Assembly: GCA_028278205.1 (NCBI GenBank)
Contig: JANQES010000127.1
Location: 44,881 to 108,880 of the forward strand
Direction: 5' to 3'
DNA length: 64,000 bases
Origin: Rhodothermales bacterium
GTDB taxonomy: Bacteria > Bacteroidota > Rhodothermia > Rhodothermales > Bin80
Positions 19,477 through 28,399 of the stretch are shown here, piece after piece. The stretch's first letter is position 1; each line of letters opens with the position of its first letter. Below the pieces are notes generated by a model, which was not told the origin of the DNA, made no database searches, and saw nothing but the letters and a program-made list of their open reading frames with translations. The translations under genes and the position numbers were made by a program.

Positions 19477-19511
19477 TTCGTCTTTCGTTGGTTTGTTTTG
19501 GCTTGTACGAC

Positions 19512-19549
19512 GGTCGCCCGGAGAACTCTGACCCCCGATCCGGGCGACC
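19512..19549 (+). terminator. Intra-operon hairpin after the TonB receptor
   Basis: GGTCGCCCGG and CCGGGCGACC (10-base perfect stem, 18-base loop) lie 35 bases after the receptor stop. No T-tract follows, so it more likely protects or partially attenuates the transcript than ends it. Confidence 0.55.
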
Positions 19550-19603
19550 GCCCTGCAGGCCTGTCGAGATAGATCCTCATCCCATCATCAAACGACGATC
19601 ATC

Positions 19604-21832
19604 ATGCGATTTGCTAATCACGTCCACACCTGGGCGCGCATAGCAGCCGGTATGGCACTGCTTTTACTTCTCGCCGGGCCGGTCGAGGAGGCGCAGGCAC
19701 AGTGGGTGCCGAAGTGGCTCAATGTCGGTGACTTCCAAAGCCAGTACCACTCTGGCGGTTTTTCGAACGAAGGGGTCAATATCTGGTGGTACCCTGCTAT
19801 TCGGCCCGGTGTTATCTACAACCGCTGGAAAGCCTACTGGGTCAGCGCCCGGAACGTGACGGACGAGACGGGGCGGCAATGGCCTGTTCGCACCTCATAC
19901 GGCGGCCCGCGCGTTGTCAGTGTCGGGCAGGTGTTCGACGTCGAGCACATCCTCTCGTCCCGATATGAGCAGCCGTCAGTCATCGTCGATGGGGCGGAAA
20001 CGTTTCTGGAGCCGGTGGTTGTCGATGCCGTCGATTCGGGGCAGGCGGCTGATCGGATGATCACCTCGACGGTCAACTCCTCCATCGGCATCACGATGCA
20101 TCGCCGGGCGATGCAATGGAGCCATCCCGACCATGAGGATTACCACCTCGTCGAGTATACCTTCACCAACACGGGCAACGTCGACGGCGACGACGAGATC
20201 GAAATCGAGAACAATACCCTCGAAGACGTCTACTTCACGTTCCTGGATCGCCCGAACGGAGCCGCTTCGCCGTCAGGTTCCTGGGATAACAGCGCAGGGG
20301 GGAACAACTGGGGCCAGTTTACGATGAACGACGCCGTTGGGGATGGCCTCAGCGACTACGGCGTTGACTTCCGCGCCCAGTTCGCCTGGTCCGGCAACAT
20401 CAAGGAGACCAACGGACTGGAGTGGAACACCCTCGGCACCCCGATGTGGCGCAACCACCAGTGGAACGCGCTGGCCGATGATACGCTGGGCCGCCTCGGC
20501 AGCGCCGCCTTCTCCGGCATCGTGACGATCCACGCCGATGCCGAGGCGCACGAGCCGGGCGCGGAATCCCCCGATGATCCCGCGCAGCCGCGCACGATGA
20601 CCTACCTCAACTCGGACTTCGGCGCCATCACCAGTACGACGGATCATACCGACGAAGTCAATATGGCGCTGGGACGCGCCTTTATAGAGTGTGGCTCCAC
20701 GCCCCTGCCCAACGGCGGGGTGGCTACCGTCGATGGCGGCGACTGTTCGGTTCCACGAACGTGGCCGACGCACGCGCGGCTCGTCATGGGGCAGGACGAG
20801 AACTCTCCGCGCGATTCGCAGCCCGACTTTGCCAACCAGACGTCTGACCCCTCGCGCGGCGGCGGGGCCGGCGGCTGGGGCTTTATGAACGCCTACGGCC
20901 CCTACGACCTGCAACCCGGTCGGGAGGTCAAGATTGTCGTCGCAGAAGGCGTCACCGGGCTCAGTGAAGAGGCCCAGTGGCAGATAGGCCGCGCCTACAA
21001 GCTCTCCGGCTGGGACGACGCCATGATTCACGAGTTCGACGCCAACGGCAACGGGGTCATCGATCCCGACGAGGCGCTGACGAAGAACGAGTGGGTCATG
21101 ACAGCGCGCGATTCGCTCTTCCAGATGTTCCAGCGCGCCATCGATAACTATCGAGGCGGTCTCAACGCGCCGCATCCACCGCCGCCACCGACCTCGTTCG
21201 AAGTAACGTCTGGCACGGACAAGATCGATCTCACGTGGTCCGGTCCGTCGCCTTCAGGGGGCTGGGAAGTCTGGCGGGCGCAGAAACACTATTCCGGCGT
21301 CATGACCGTCCTCCAGGTCGGGCCGGACGGGCTGGGCGTCCCCGACGAGGCGCGGCAGTATGAACTGGTGGCGTCGCTACCCGGCAACGCTTCGAGCTAT
21401 GAAGACACCGACGTGGTGCGCGGCGGCTCCTACTTCTACTTCTTGCAGGCCGTCGGCAGCGATGGAAGCAAGAGCAACCGGTACTATGCGCAGACCTACA
21501 ACCCCGCCTTCCTGAGGCGTCCTCCGGGGACTGCGCTCAGCGATATACGCATCGTGCCCAACCCCTATCACCTGGGCGCCGATCCGGCGGTGCGCCTCGA
21601 CGTGCAAGACCGCATGGCCTTCTACGGGCTTCCCGGGCAGGCCCGGATCGATATCTACTCCGAACTCGGTGAGCTCATCCGAACCATTGAGCACACCGAC
21701 GGCAGCGGCGACGAGTTCTGGGATATGACCACCTCTTCGCGTCAGTTGGTCGTCAGTGGCATTTACATCGCCGTCATCACCAACAACGACACGGGTGAAC
21801 AGACGATTCAAAAGCTCATTGTCATCCGGTAG
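19604..21832 (+). CDS. Secreted protein with type IX secretion C-terminal domain
   Basis: The 742-residue protein has an N-terminal signal peptide (MALLLLLAGPVEEAQA) and a long unassigned N-terminal region. It has a calcium-binding-like loop DANGNGVIDPDEAL near residue 480 and a fibronectin-III-like segment near 525-620 (PTSFEVTSGTDKIDLTWSGP). Residues about 650-742 are a T9SS type A sorting domain: IRIVPNPYH, RIDIYSELGELIRTIEHTDG, LVVSGIYIAVITN and a final QKLIVIR. Family knowledge says such proteins cross the outer membrane by T9SS and are released or surface-anchored. The function of the body is not recognised. Placement between a receptor and a PorV-like gene fits surface display. Confidence 0.85.
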   Translation: MRFANHVHTWARIAAGMALLLLLAGPVEEAQAQWVPKWLNVGDFQSQYHSGGFSNEGVNIWWYPAIRPGVIYNRWKAYWVSARNVTDETGRQWPVRTSYGGPRVVSVGQVFDVEHILSSRYEQPSVIVDGAETFLEPVVVDAVDSGQAADRMITSTVNSSIGITMHRRAMQWSHPDHEDYHLVEYTFTNTGNVDGDDEIEIENNTLEDVYFTFLDRPNGAASPSGSWDNSAGGNNWGQFTMNDAVGDGLSDYGVDFRAQFAWSGNIKETNGLEWNTLGTPMWRNHQWNALADDTLGRLGSAAFSGIVTIHADAEAHEPGAESPDDPAQPRTMTYLNSDFGAITSTTDHTDEVNMALGRAFIECGSTPLPNGGVATVDGGDCSVPRTWPTHARLVMGQDENSPRDSQPDFANQTSDPSRGGGAGGWGFMNAYGPYDLQPGREVKIVVAEGVTGLSEEAQWQIGRAYKLSGWDDAMIHEFDANGNGVIDPDEALTKNEWVMTARDSLFQMFQRAIDNYRGGLNAPHPPPPPTSFEVTSGTDKIDLTWSGPSPSGGWEVWRAQKHYSGVMTVLQVGPDGLGVPDEARQYELVASLPGNASSYEDTDVVRGGSYFYFLQAVGSDGSKSNRYYAQTYNPAFLRRPPGTALSDIRIVPNPYHLGADPAVRLDVQDRMAFYGLPGQARIDIYSELGELIRTIEHTDGSGDEFWDMTTSSRQLVVSGIYIAVITNNDTGEQTIQKLIVIR

Positions 21833-21844
21833 ACGGGTCGCATC

Positions 21845-21873
21845 GGGGCAGCCTCCCGCGCGGCGGCTGCCCC
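21845..21873 (+). terminator. Intra-operon hairpin after the T9SS cargo gene
   Basis: GGGGCAGCC pairs perfectly with GGCTGCCCC across an 11-base loop, 13 bases after the stop codon, without a following T-run. Together with the hairpin at 19512 it gives each gene boundary of this three-gene unit its own stem. Confidence 0.5.
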
Positions 21874-21912
21874 GGCTGCCCTCCCAGAACCTCAAAGCGA
21901 AAAGGTGATCCC

Positions 21913-22953
21913 ATGGTGACTTTCAGATACAAGATCCTGAGCATCCTGATGCTCGCCCTGTTCGTCGTGCCGGCTACGTTTGCGCAGATCACGAGCGAAG
22001 ACGTCGGGACCGACAAGCTCGCGCAGACGAGCTTCAAGTTCCTTCAAATCTCCACCGACGCGCGGGCTGCTGCCATGGCCGATGCCATGACGGCCACCGA
22101 CATGCAGTCGTCTGTGGCGATGTTTTATAACCCGGCGGGTATGGCGAACCTGCCCGGACAGTTCAGCGCGGGTTTCGGTATGACCCAGTGGATCGCCGAT
22201 ATCAACTACAACGCCATCAGCGCTGCCTACAACACGGGGCGCTTTGGCGTCTTCGGGATTTCGCTGATGTTTGCCGATTACGGCGACGACTTCATCGGCA
22301 CGATCCAGGCGCCCAATGAGCGGGGTTTTTTGGAGTATAGCGAACTGGGTGTTTCCGATCCGAGTCCGAGCGCGCTGGCCGTCGGGTTAGGCTACGCGAT
22401 GGCGGTGACGAATCGTTTTTCGGTGGGCGCCAACGCCAAATACGTTTCCCAGGACCTCAGCGCCGCCGTAGTGGCCTCCGATGGAACTACCGAGGACAAC
22501 GAAGAATCGACCATCGCTTTCGACTTCGGGGTGCTCTACAAGACGGGGTTCCGCAGCCTCAACCTGGCCATGAGCGTGCGTAACTTCTCGCAGGAACTCC
22601 AATACGTAGACGAGAACTTCGAACTGCCGCTGACCTTTAACGTGGGCGTGTCGATGAACATGCTGGATCTGGCGGGCAATATTAATCAGAACACCCACGC
22701 CTTCCACCTCTCGGTCGAAGCCAATCGCCCGCGCGACTTTGACGAACAACTCAAGGTCGGCGGCGAATACACGTTAATGAATATCTTGTCGCTCCGAGCC
22801 GGATATACCTTTCCGACGGATGAGCAAGGGATAAACCTGGGGGGCGGGCTTAAATATGCCACCTCCGGCATCGGTTTTGGGATCAACTATGCCTTCACGG
22901 ACTTCGGCGTCTTCGACGCGGTCCATCGCCTTGGGGTGAACCTGTCATTCTAA
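21913..22953 (+). CDS. PorV/PorQ-family outer-membrane protein
   Basis: The 346-residue protein has a signal peptide (ILMLALFVVPATFAQ) followed by the family's opening block. It includes KLAQTSFKFLQISTDARAAA, MFYNPAGMANL and FGVFGISLMFADYGD, then repeated amphipathic strands, and ends in GVNLSF, as for a beta-barrel. PorV is the outer-membrane shuttle that collects T9SS cargo and hands it to the attachment complex; PorQ is a paralog. The location immediately after a T9SS cargo gene supports a dedicated partner, though housekeeping PorV is usually encoded elsewhere. A purine-rich AAAAGGTG site precedes the ATG. Confidence 0.85.
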   Translation: MVTFRYKILSILMLALFVVPATFAQITSEDVGTDKLAQTSFKFLQISTDARAAAMADAMTATDMQSSVAMFYNPAGMANLPGQFSAGFGMTQWIADINYNAISAAYNTGRFGVFGISLMFADYGDDFIGTIQAPNERGFLEYSELGVSDPSPSALAVGLGYAMAVTNRFSVGANAKYVSQDLSAAVVASDGTTEDNEESTIAFDFGVLYKTGFRSLNLAMSVRNFSQELQYVDENFELPLTFNVGVSMNMLDLAGNINQNTHAFHLSVEANRPRDFDEQLKVGGEYTLMNILSLRAGYTFPTDEQGINLGGGLKYATSGIGFGINYAFTDFGVFDAVHRLGVNLSF

Positions 22954-22996
22954 GCGCAGGACGGCATACTCCGGAAGGTATCTGATCCCCATCAAC

Positions 22997-23048
22997 AGTA
23001 GCCCGCGTCAGGATCGTCTCGTACGGTTTGATGCGGGCTACTCGTTTT
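22997..23048 (+). terminator. Terminator after the PorV-like gene
   Basis: AGTAGCCCGC (22997-23006) pairs perfectly with GCGGGCTACT (23033-23042), followed by CGTTTT. It lies 43 bases after the stop codon and probably ends the receptor/T9SS/PorV transcript. Confidence 0.65.
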
Positions 23049-23095
23049 GGATAGCGCGGTATTATTGTATTAGCTTTTTCAAGACTGAACCGTCG

Positions 23096-23123
23096 GTAGA
23101 GCCGTTACATGTAACGGCTCTAC
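23096..23123. repeat. 28-base perfect palindrome
   Basis: GTAGAGCCGTTACA and its exact complement meet without a loop. It resembles the dispersed GTAGAGACGTTGCA palindromes I recall from several bacterial genomes. It sits between the terminator and the first CRTAC1-like gene. Whether it functions as a promoter element or is simply a repeat is unclear. Confidence 0.65.
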
Positions 23124-23185
23124 AAAATGTTCTGCTTCATTGAATTCACACCTTGCACAGGCATTTTAAAGAACAGATATCACTC

Positions 23186-24961
23186 ATGCCCCTTTTCACG
23201 TTGCCCTTGTTGCGCGGTGTGCGCCGGTACGGGGTGCGCTTCGTCCTCAGCGTCGCCGTGCTGACCGGCTGTGGAAGGGCCTCGCCGCCGGGTACGCCGG
23301 AGCACCCCCCCACGCTGGCCTTTAGCGACGTAGCGCAAGATGTAGGCCTGGGAGACTTCCGGCACGTGAACGGCAGCGAAGGACAGTTCTGGTTCCCCGA
23401 GATGATGGGTTCAGGAGGCGGTTTCGTCGATTTTGATGGAGACGGCTGGGAGGATGTCGTGCTCGTGGGCGGAGGACGCCTGTCGCCCGAGGGACCGGCG
23501 GCGATGGCGGCCCTGCGCCTGTTTCATAATGATCACGACGGATCGTTTACCGAAGTGACCGAGGCCGTGGGGCTTTCCGGCGTCCGGGCCTACGGCACCG
23601 GCATCACCGCCGCCGACTATGACAACGACGGCGACCAGGATCTCTACCTGACGGCCCTCGGAGAGAACATGCTCTTCCGAAACGATCTCGAACCCTTCGG
23701 CACCGGCGCCCGCGTCTTCACCGAAGTCGGGCAGCAGGCCGGCGTGGCGCAGCCCGCTGAATGGAGCAGTTCGGCCATCTTCTTCGACGCCGACCGCGAC
23801 GGATACGCCGACCTCTACGTGGGCAGCTACGCCAAATGGACGCCTGAAACCGACATCTGGTGTTCCGTCAACGGGGAGACCAAGACCTATTGCTCGCCGC
23901 AACTCTACACCGGCATCCCCAGCCGCTTCTTTCGCAACAACGGCGACGGCACCTTCACCGAGCAGACCGCCGAAGCCGGCTTTGCAGGCGCCCCCGGCAA
24001 ATCGCTGGCCGTCGCCGAGTGGGATTTCAATGACGACGGGTGGTCCGACCTCGTCGTCGTCAACGATGGGGAGTCGGACTTGCTCTACATGAACGATGGC
24101 GACGGTACGTTTACCGAGAAAGGCGTCCTCAGCGGCATCGCGCGGGGAGAGCATGGCGAGGCGCGGGCCGGGATGGGTGTGGATATCGGCGTAGTTGATA
24201 CTACTGGCTTGCCGTCGGTCTTTGTGGGCAACTTTTCCAGCGAGATGATCGGCGTATATCGCCAGACGGAGACTGGCTGGTTCGTAGACCGGGCTGCCGC
24301 CTCGCTCATCGGGCGCTCCAGCCTGATCACCCTGGCCTTCGGCGTCCTCCTGTTCGACGCCGACCTCGACGCCGACCTCGACCTCTACGTTGCCAACGGG
24401 CACGTCTATCTCGACCCGCTCGATGGATCCGAATACCAGCAGCCGCCCCATCTGTTCGTCAACCAGGGCGATGGAACATTCACCGACATCGCTGATTCCA
24501 TCGGCGGTGTGTTTCAGCAGCCGATGGTCGCGCGCGCGGTAGCCCGGGCCGATTATGACCGCGACGGCGACGTAGACCTGTTAGTGACCGAAAACGACAG
24601 TGTCGTTCATCTCCTGCGCAACGATTCACGAGGGGGCGGCGTGTTGCGGGTACGCCTGGAGCGGCGTGGGAAAAACCGTGATGCCCTCGGCACGCACGTG
24701 ACGGCTATCACGGCAACAGCCCGCCAACAGCGGCGTGTGCGAGCGGGATCCAGCTATCTTTCCCAGTCTGAAAAGGTGCTTACCTTCGGCCTGGGAGCAG
24801 CCCCTCAGGTGGATACCCTCATCGTGCGCTGGCCCAACGATCACACGGAACGCTACACCGGCTTGCCCGCCGGCTATGAAGTACACTTGATCGAAGGAGA
24901 AGGCCTGGTAGCCCGGACGGCGCTCCCGGTCAAGGCAGCATCCTCACTTTCCGCCCGGTAG
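23186..24961 (+). CDS. FG-GAP/ASPIC-UnbV (CRTAC1-like) lipoprotein, cassette 1
   Basis: The 591-residue protein has a lipoprotein signal with lipobox VLTGC (Cys 29 from this ATG). A seven-bladed-type beta-propeller follows, built from FG-GAP/VCBS repeats with calcium loops (FDGDGWED, DNDGDQDLYLT, DADRDGYADLYVG, DRDGDVDLLVT). The C-terminal 80 residues are an ASPIC/UnbV domain (RNDSRGGGVLRVRLERR through LTFGLGAAPQVDTLIVRWPN). The fold is extracellular and adhesion-like; no activity is established. It begins the first of three cassettes in which such a gene precedes a TPR lipoprotein. A TTG start at 23153 is possible but less likely. Confidence 0.92.
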   Translation: MPLFTLPLLRGVRRYGVRFVLSVAVLTGCGRASPPGTPEHPPTLAFSDVAQDVGLGDFRHVNGSEGQFWFPEMMGSGGGFVDFDGDGWEDVVLVGGGRLSPEGPAAMAALRLFHNDHDGSFTEVTEAVGLSGVRAYGTGITAADYDNDGDQDLYLTALGENMLFRNDLEPFGTGARVFTEVGQQAGVAQPAEWSSSAIFFDADRDGYADLYVGSYAKWTPETDIWCSVNGETKTYCSPQLYTGIPSRFFRNNGDGTFTEQTAEAGFAGAPGKSLAVAEWDFNDDGWSDLVVVNDGESDLLYMNDGDGTFTEKGVLSGIARGEHGEARAGMGVDIGVVDTTGLPSVFVGNFSSEMIGVYRQTETGWFVDRAAASLIGRSSLITLAFGVLLFDADLDADLDLYVANGHVYLDPLDGSEYQQPPHLFVNQGDGTFTDIADSIGGVFQQPMVARAVARADYDRDGDVDLLVTENDSVVHLLRNDSRGGGVLRVRLERRGKNRDALGTHVTAITATARQQRRVRAGSSYLSQSEKVLTFGLGAAPQVDTLIVRWPNDHTERYTGLPAGYEVHLIEGEGLVARTALPVKAASSLSAR

Positions 24962-25016
24962 TTCCCCATTTTATGCAGGACTGTTCTCCACCCCAATGCT
25001 TCTAAGAAGACCGATT

Positions 25017-25157
25017 TACACACCCCGCCTTGCTGCGCTCGGCACCCCTCTCAAGAGGAGACTATTCACGCTTGCGGCAAGCAGAAGACACGAGCCGAAG
25101 GCGACTGACGCAGTAAAATCCCCTCTTGAGAGGGGTGCCCCGCAGGGGCGGGGTGTG
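25017..25157. repeat. CACCCCGCC...GGCGGGGTG long inverted repeat, copy 1
   Basis: The arms ACACCCCGCC / GGGCGGGGTGT are outermost and CCCCTCTCAAGAGG / CCCCTCTTGAGAGGGG lie inside them. The central part contains GACACGAGCCGAAGGCGACTG, a linker also found at 54659. A near copy of the left half lies at 29550-29645. It fills the gap between the propeller and TPR genes of cassette 1 and stays open in the TPR frame. Confidence 0.75.
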
Positions 25158-25229
25158 GCAACCGTCGGTGCGTACCGCTGCATCGAAAACGTAACCGCTG
25201 CGAAGGGTACAAACACAAGAATCCTTCTG

Positions 25230-26435
25230 ATGATGGCCTGCGTCCTCGTTCTGGGGGTGATGGGCTGTGGCGCTGGAGACGACGGGCCTTCCCGCACGGA
25301 ACAGGCGCGGCGGGAGGCCGACCCGAAAGCCGTCCAATTCTTGCTCGACGCCCAGCAGGCCTACGAGGGCGGATTCTACAACGGCGCCCTCATGCTGGCT
25401 GATAGCGCGGCGCATTATGCTCCCAATCTGGCCGACATCTCCTTCTTACGCGGGCGCATCCTCACGGCGATGCGTCAATACGATCAGGCCAGGGCGGCCT
25501 ATGAAGCGACGCTGGCGCTTGATCCGGCGTATCCGGGCGTCTATCTCAACCTGGGCAACAGCGCCTACCTGCGCGACGACACAAGGGGAGCGTTGGCCCT
25601 CTACCGAAAGGAGAAAGGCGCGGTTGAAACCGCCGCCTACCACATCCAACTCGGACGCGTCTACGCAGACCTCGGCGTGACCGACAGCGCCCGGTGGGCC
25701 TACGAAAAAGCCATCGCCGTCGACAGCACCAACCCGACGGCCTACATGTGGATCGGGCAGTCCTACGAAGATGCCGGGGCTTTCGACGAGGCGCTCCAGT
25801 ATTCCAGAAAAGGGCTCGCGCTCCAGCCAGACAACCTCAATTACGTCTACGTCGTTGGGGTGCAGTTGCTACGGCAGGGCGATATGGAAGGGGCTGTGGA
25901 AATGTTGACGAGGGCCGCCGAGGGCATGCCCTGGCACTACGCCGCCCACTACAACCTCGGCCAGGCGCTCAACGGCCTCGGGCAGGCCGAGCAAGGCGCC
26001 CGCTACCTCGCGCGGGCCGACTCGCTGCTCGAAAAAAGGAAGGTCGTCGAGAAATGGGAGGGGCTCGTCCAGGCGAATACCCACGAACCCATGCTCTGGG
26101 TCAACTACGGCAATGCGCTGCGTGAGGCGGGCCGCCTGGACGAGGCCATCGAGGCGCTGACGATTGCCTTCTCGTTGCAGCCGCAGTGGCTGGAGTTGCA
26201 GAACAACATTGCCAACCTGCTCCTGGCGCGGGGTGATACGGTTGCGGCGCTGGGGCGCTACGAAATGCTCCTCCAGATTCAACCCACCCAGCCCGATCTC
26301 TGGCTCAACTTTGGCACCGTGCATGCCCTCATCGGCGACTACGACGAGGCACGCAAAGCCTGGGAGATGGCCCTCCAACACGATCCCGAACACGCCGAGG
26401 CGAAACGCTACCTGGCGCAATTACCCCGGCAATAA
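25230..26435 (+). CDS. TPR lipoprotein, cassette 1
   Basis: The 401-residue protein has a lipoprotein signal MMACVLVLGVMGCG (lipobox Cys 13) followed by about ten tetratricopeptide repeats to the C-terminus (for example AYEATLALDPAYPGVYLNLG, WAYEKAIAVDSTNPTAYMW, MALQHDPEHAEAKRYLAQL). It is predicted to be membrane-anchored, facing the periplasm or surface, acting as a protein-interaction scaffold. I take the ATG at 25230 because the reading frame further upstream simply runs through the intergenic repeat. Paralogs occur at 28396 and 31802, always after a CRTAC1-like gene. No catalytic domain is visible. Confidence 0.88.
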   Translation: MMACVLVLGVMGCGAGDDGPSRTEQARREADPKAVQFLLDAQQAYEGGFYNGALMLADSAAHYAPNLADISFLRGRILTAMRQYDQARAAYEATLALDPAYPGVYLNLGNSAYLRDDTRGALALYRKEKGAVETAAYHIQLGRVYADLGVTDSARWAYEKAIAVDSTNPTAYMWIGQSYEDAGAFDEALQYSRKGLALQPDNLNYVYVVGVQLLRQGDMEGAVEMLTRAAEGMPWHYAAHYNLGQALNGLGQAEQGARYLARADSLLEKRKVVEKWEGLVQANTHEPMLWVNYGNALREAGRLDEAIEALTIAFSLQPQWLELQNNIANLLLARGDTVAALGRYEMLLQIQPTQPDLWLNFGTVHALIGDYDEARKAWEMALQHDPEHAEAKRYLAQLPRQ

Positions 26436-26486
26436 AGCCCCCTCTGACCTGCGTCTTGGCCTTCGAGGTTGGCGCTTTGCGTACGG

Positions 26487-26579
26487 GTCACTGGTCATTA
26501 CGCTCGCCTTCGGCTCGCTGTCACTGGTCACTGGTTCTTCTTCCCCACCAGTGACCAGTGACTAATGACCAGTGACCAA
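26487..26579. repeat. GTCACTGG-word inverted repeat, copy B
   Basis: The left arm (26487-26536) carries GGTCACTGGTCATTACGCTC, the linker CGCCTTCGGCTCGC and GTCACTGGTCACTGG. The right arm (26547-26579) is ACCAGTGACCAGTGAC plus TAATGACCAGTGACC. The left arm is nearly the exact complement of the right arm of copy A (131-182). The element lies between cassettes 1 and 2. Confidence 0.8.
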
Positions 26580-26641
26580 CGCCAGCCGCGCTACGAGCGC
26601 AACATTAAAAAATATCGCATACCTCAATCCCGGCTGTCCTG

Positions 26642-28399
26642 ATGCCCTCTACGTCCACCGTTTTTATGCTCCTGTTGTCTGGCCTCGTCGCCACGGCGGG
26701 ATGCGGCGTGGAGGAGCCTGGGGCAGAGGATCCCCCAGCGGCGTCTTCGGAGGGGGCGAAAAACGCTATTCAATTTACCCACGTCACCGAACAGGCCGGA
26801 CTGGGTGGTTTTCAACACGTCACCGGCGCGTTTGGCGATACGTGGTTTCCCGAAACGATGGGCGCCGGTGCGGGCTTTCTGGATTATGACGGGGATGGAT
26901 GGCAGGATCTCGTCCTCGTCGGCGGCGCTGCGTGGCCGGGCCGGGACGACCCCCCTGCGCAGGCGCTCCGGCTCTATCGTAATGATGGCGATGGCACATT
27001 CTCGGACGTGACGGCGGCGGTTGGCCTCGCCGGTCTCCGCACCTACGGCCTCGGCGTTGCTATTGCCGACTACGACAATGACGGCGATCCGGATATCTTC
27101 GTCACGACGCTGGAACGCAACCTGCTTCTGCGCAATGATTCGGGCGCGGATCAGGCCGTCGCGTTCACCGAGATGGGGCAGGCCGCGGGCGTAGGCGACG
27201 CCGCTGTGTGGAGCACCTCGGCCCTTTTCTTCGACGCCGACCTCGATGGGCACGCCGACCTTTACGTGGGCAATTACGTCGAGTGGTCGCCCGAAAAAGA
27301 CATCTGGTGTACCATCGACGGGGAGGTCAAAGCGTATTGCACGCCGCAACTTTACACCGGCATTCCGGGTCATTTCTATCACAACAACGGCGACGGCACC
27401 TTCAGCGATTGGACCGAACGCGCAGGCTTTCTGCCGGCACCGGGCAAGACGCTCGGTGTGGCCGAGTGGGACTTCAACCGCGATGGCTGGCCGGACCTCG
27501 TCGTCGCCAACGACACGCAGCGCGATCTGCTTTTTCTAAACAAGGGCGACGGCACCTTCGCGGAGCAGGGCATCGTCAGCGGTCTCGCCTTCGACGAGAA
27601 CGGACAGGCGCGCGCCGGGATGGGCATCGACGTGGGTGTCGTCGATACCACCGGGAGCGCCTCGGTCATCGTCGGCCATTTTACGAGTGAGATGATCGGC
27701 GTCTATCGTCAGATCGGCCCCGCGCTGTTTATGGATCGTGCCAGCCAGTCGCAGGCGGGCCGGCCGTCGTTGCCGACGCTGACCTTCGGCCTCTGTCTCT
27801 TCGACCCCGATCTCGACGGCGACCTGGATCTTTTCCTGGCTAACGGCCACATTTCGCCGGACGTCGAGCGGGTGCAGGAGGGGGTGTACTACCGGCAGCA
27901 TCCCCAACTCTTTGTCAACGCGGGGGGTGGTCGTTTTGCCGAGCATACGCCGCCCGTAGCCGCGCCGATGGTAGCCCGCGCCGTGGCCACCGCCGATTAT
28001 GACCGGGACGGCGACGTAGACCTGCTCGTGACGGAGAACGGCGGCCCCGTACACCTGCTTCGCAACGACCAGCCGGGGGGACGCTCCCTGCGAGTCCGTC
28101 TCGAAGGTCGTCAGGGCAACCGCGATGCCCTGGGCGCTCACGTCACCGCTGTCGTTGGCACGACGCGCATGGAGCGCCGTGTGCGGACCGGGTCGAGCTT
28201 TCTGGCTTCTTCGGACAAGACGCTGACGTTCGGGCTCGGCGCCGCCCCGCAGGTAGACACCTTGACGGTGTGGTGGCCGGGCGGCCAGGTAGAACAGTTC
28301 ACCGCGTTGCCCGCCGCGCGCGAGGTTCATATCGCCGAAGGCGCCGGCCTGATCGACACGCAATCGCTTCATCCTTCAACCCTCGCCGAACGCCCATGA
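26642..28399 (+). CDS. FG-GAP/ASPIC-UnbV (CRTAC1-like) lipoprotein, cassette 2
   Basis: The 585-residue paralog of the genes at 23186 and 29848 has a signal peptide with lipobox VATAGC (Cys 21). The propeller begins HVTEQAGLGGFQHVTGAFG and carries Asp-rich calcium loops such as DYDGDGWQDLVLVG and DYDRDGDVDLLVTENG. The C-terminal ASPIC/UnbV domain ends near GAAPQVDTLTVWWPGGQVEQ. Its TGA stop overlaps the ATG of the following TPR gene (ATGA), so the two proteins are made in a coupled way. This argues that propeller and TPR proteins act as a pair. Confidence 0.93.
   Translation: MPSTSTVFMLLLSGLVATAGCGVEEPGAEDPPAASSEGAKNAIQFTHVTEQAGLGGFQHVTGAFGDTWFPETMGAGAGFLDYDGDGWQDLVLVGGAAWPGRDDPPAQALRLYRNDGDGTFSDVTAAVGLAGLRTYGLGVAIADYDNDGDPDIFVTTLERNLLLRNDSGADQAVAFTEMGQAAGVGDAAVWSTSALFFDADLDGHADLYVGNYVEWSPEKDIWCTIDGEVKAYCTPQLYTGIPGHFYHNNGDGTFSDWTERAGFLPAPGKTLGVAEWDFNRDGWPDLVVANDTQRDLLFLNKGDGTFAEQGIVSGLAFDENGQARAGMGIDVGVVDTTGSASVIVGHFTSEMIGVYRQIGPALFMDRASQSQAGRPSLPTLTFGLCLFDPDLDGDLDLFLANGHISPDVERVQEGVYYRQHPQLFVNAGGGRFAEHTPPVAAPMVARAVATADYDRDGDVDLLVTENGGPVHLLRNDQPGGRSLRVRLEGRQGNRDALGAHVTAVVGTTRMERRVRTGSSFLASSDKTLTFGLGAAPQVDTLTVWWPGGQVEQFTALPAAREVHIAEGAGLIDTQSLHPSTLAERP

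Noticed and set aside
24996..25229. An N-terminal extension of the cassette 1 TPR protein
   Set aside because: The 78 extra codons translate an intergenic repeat with copies elsewhere; the signal peptide begins at 25230.
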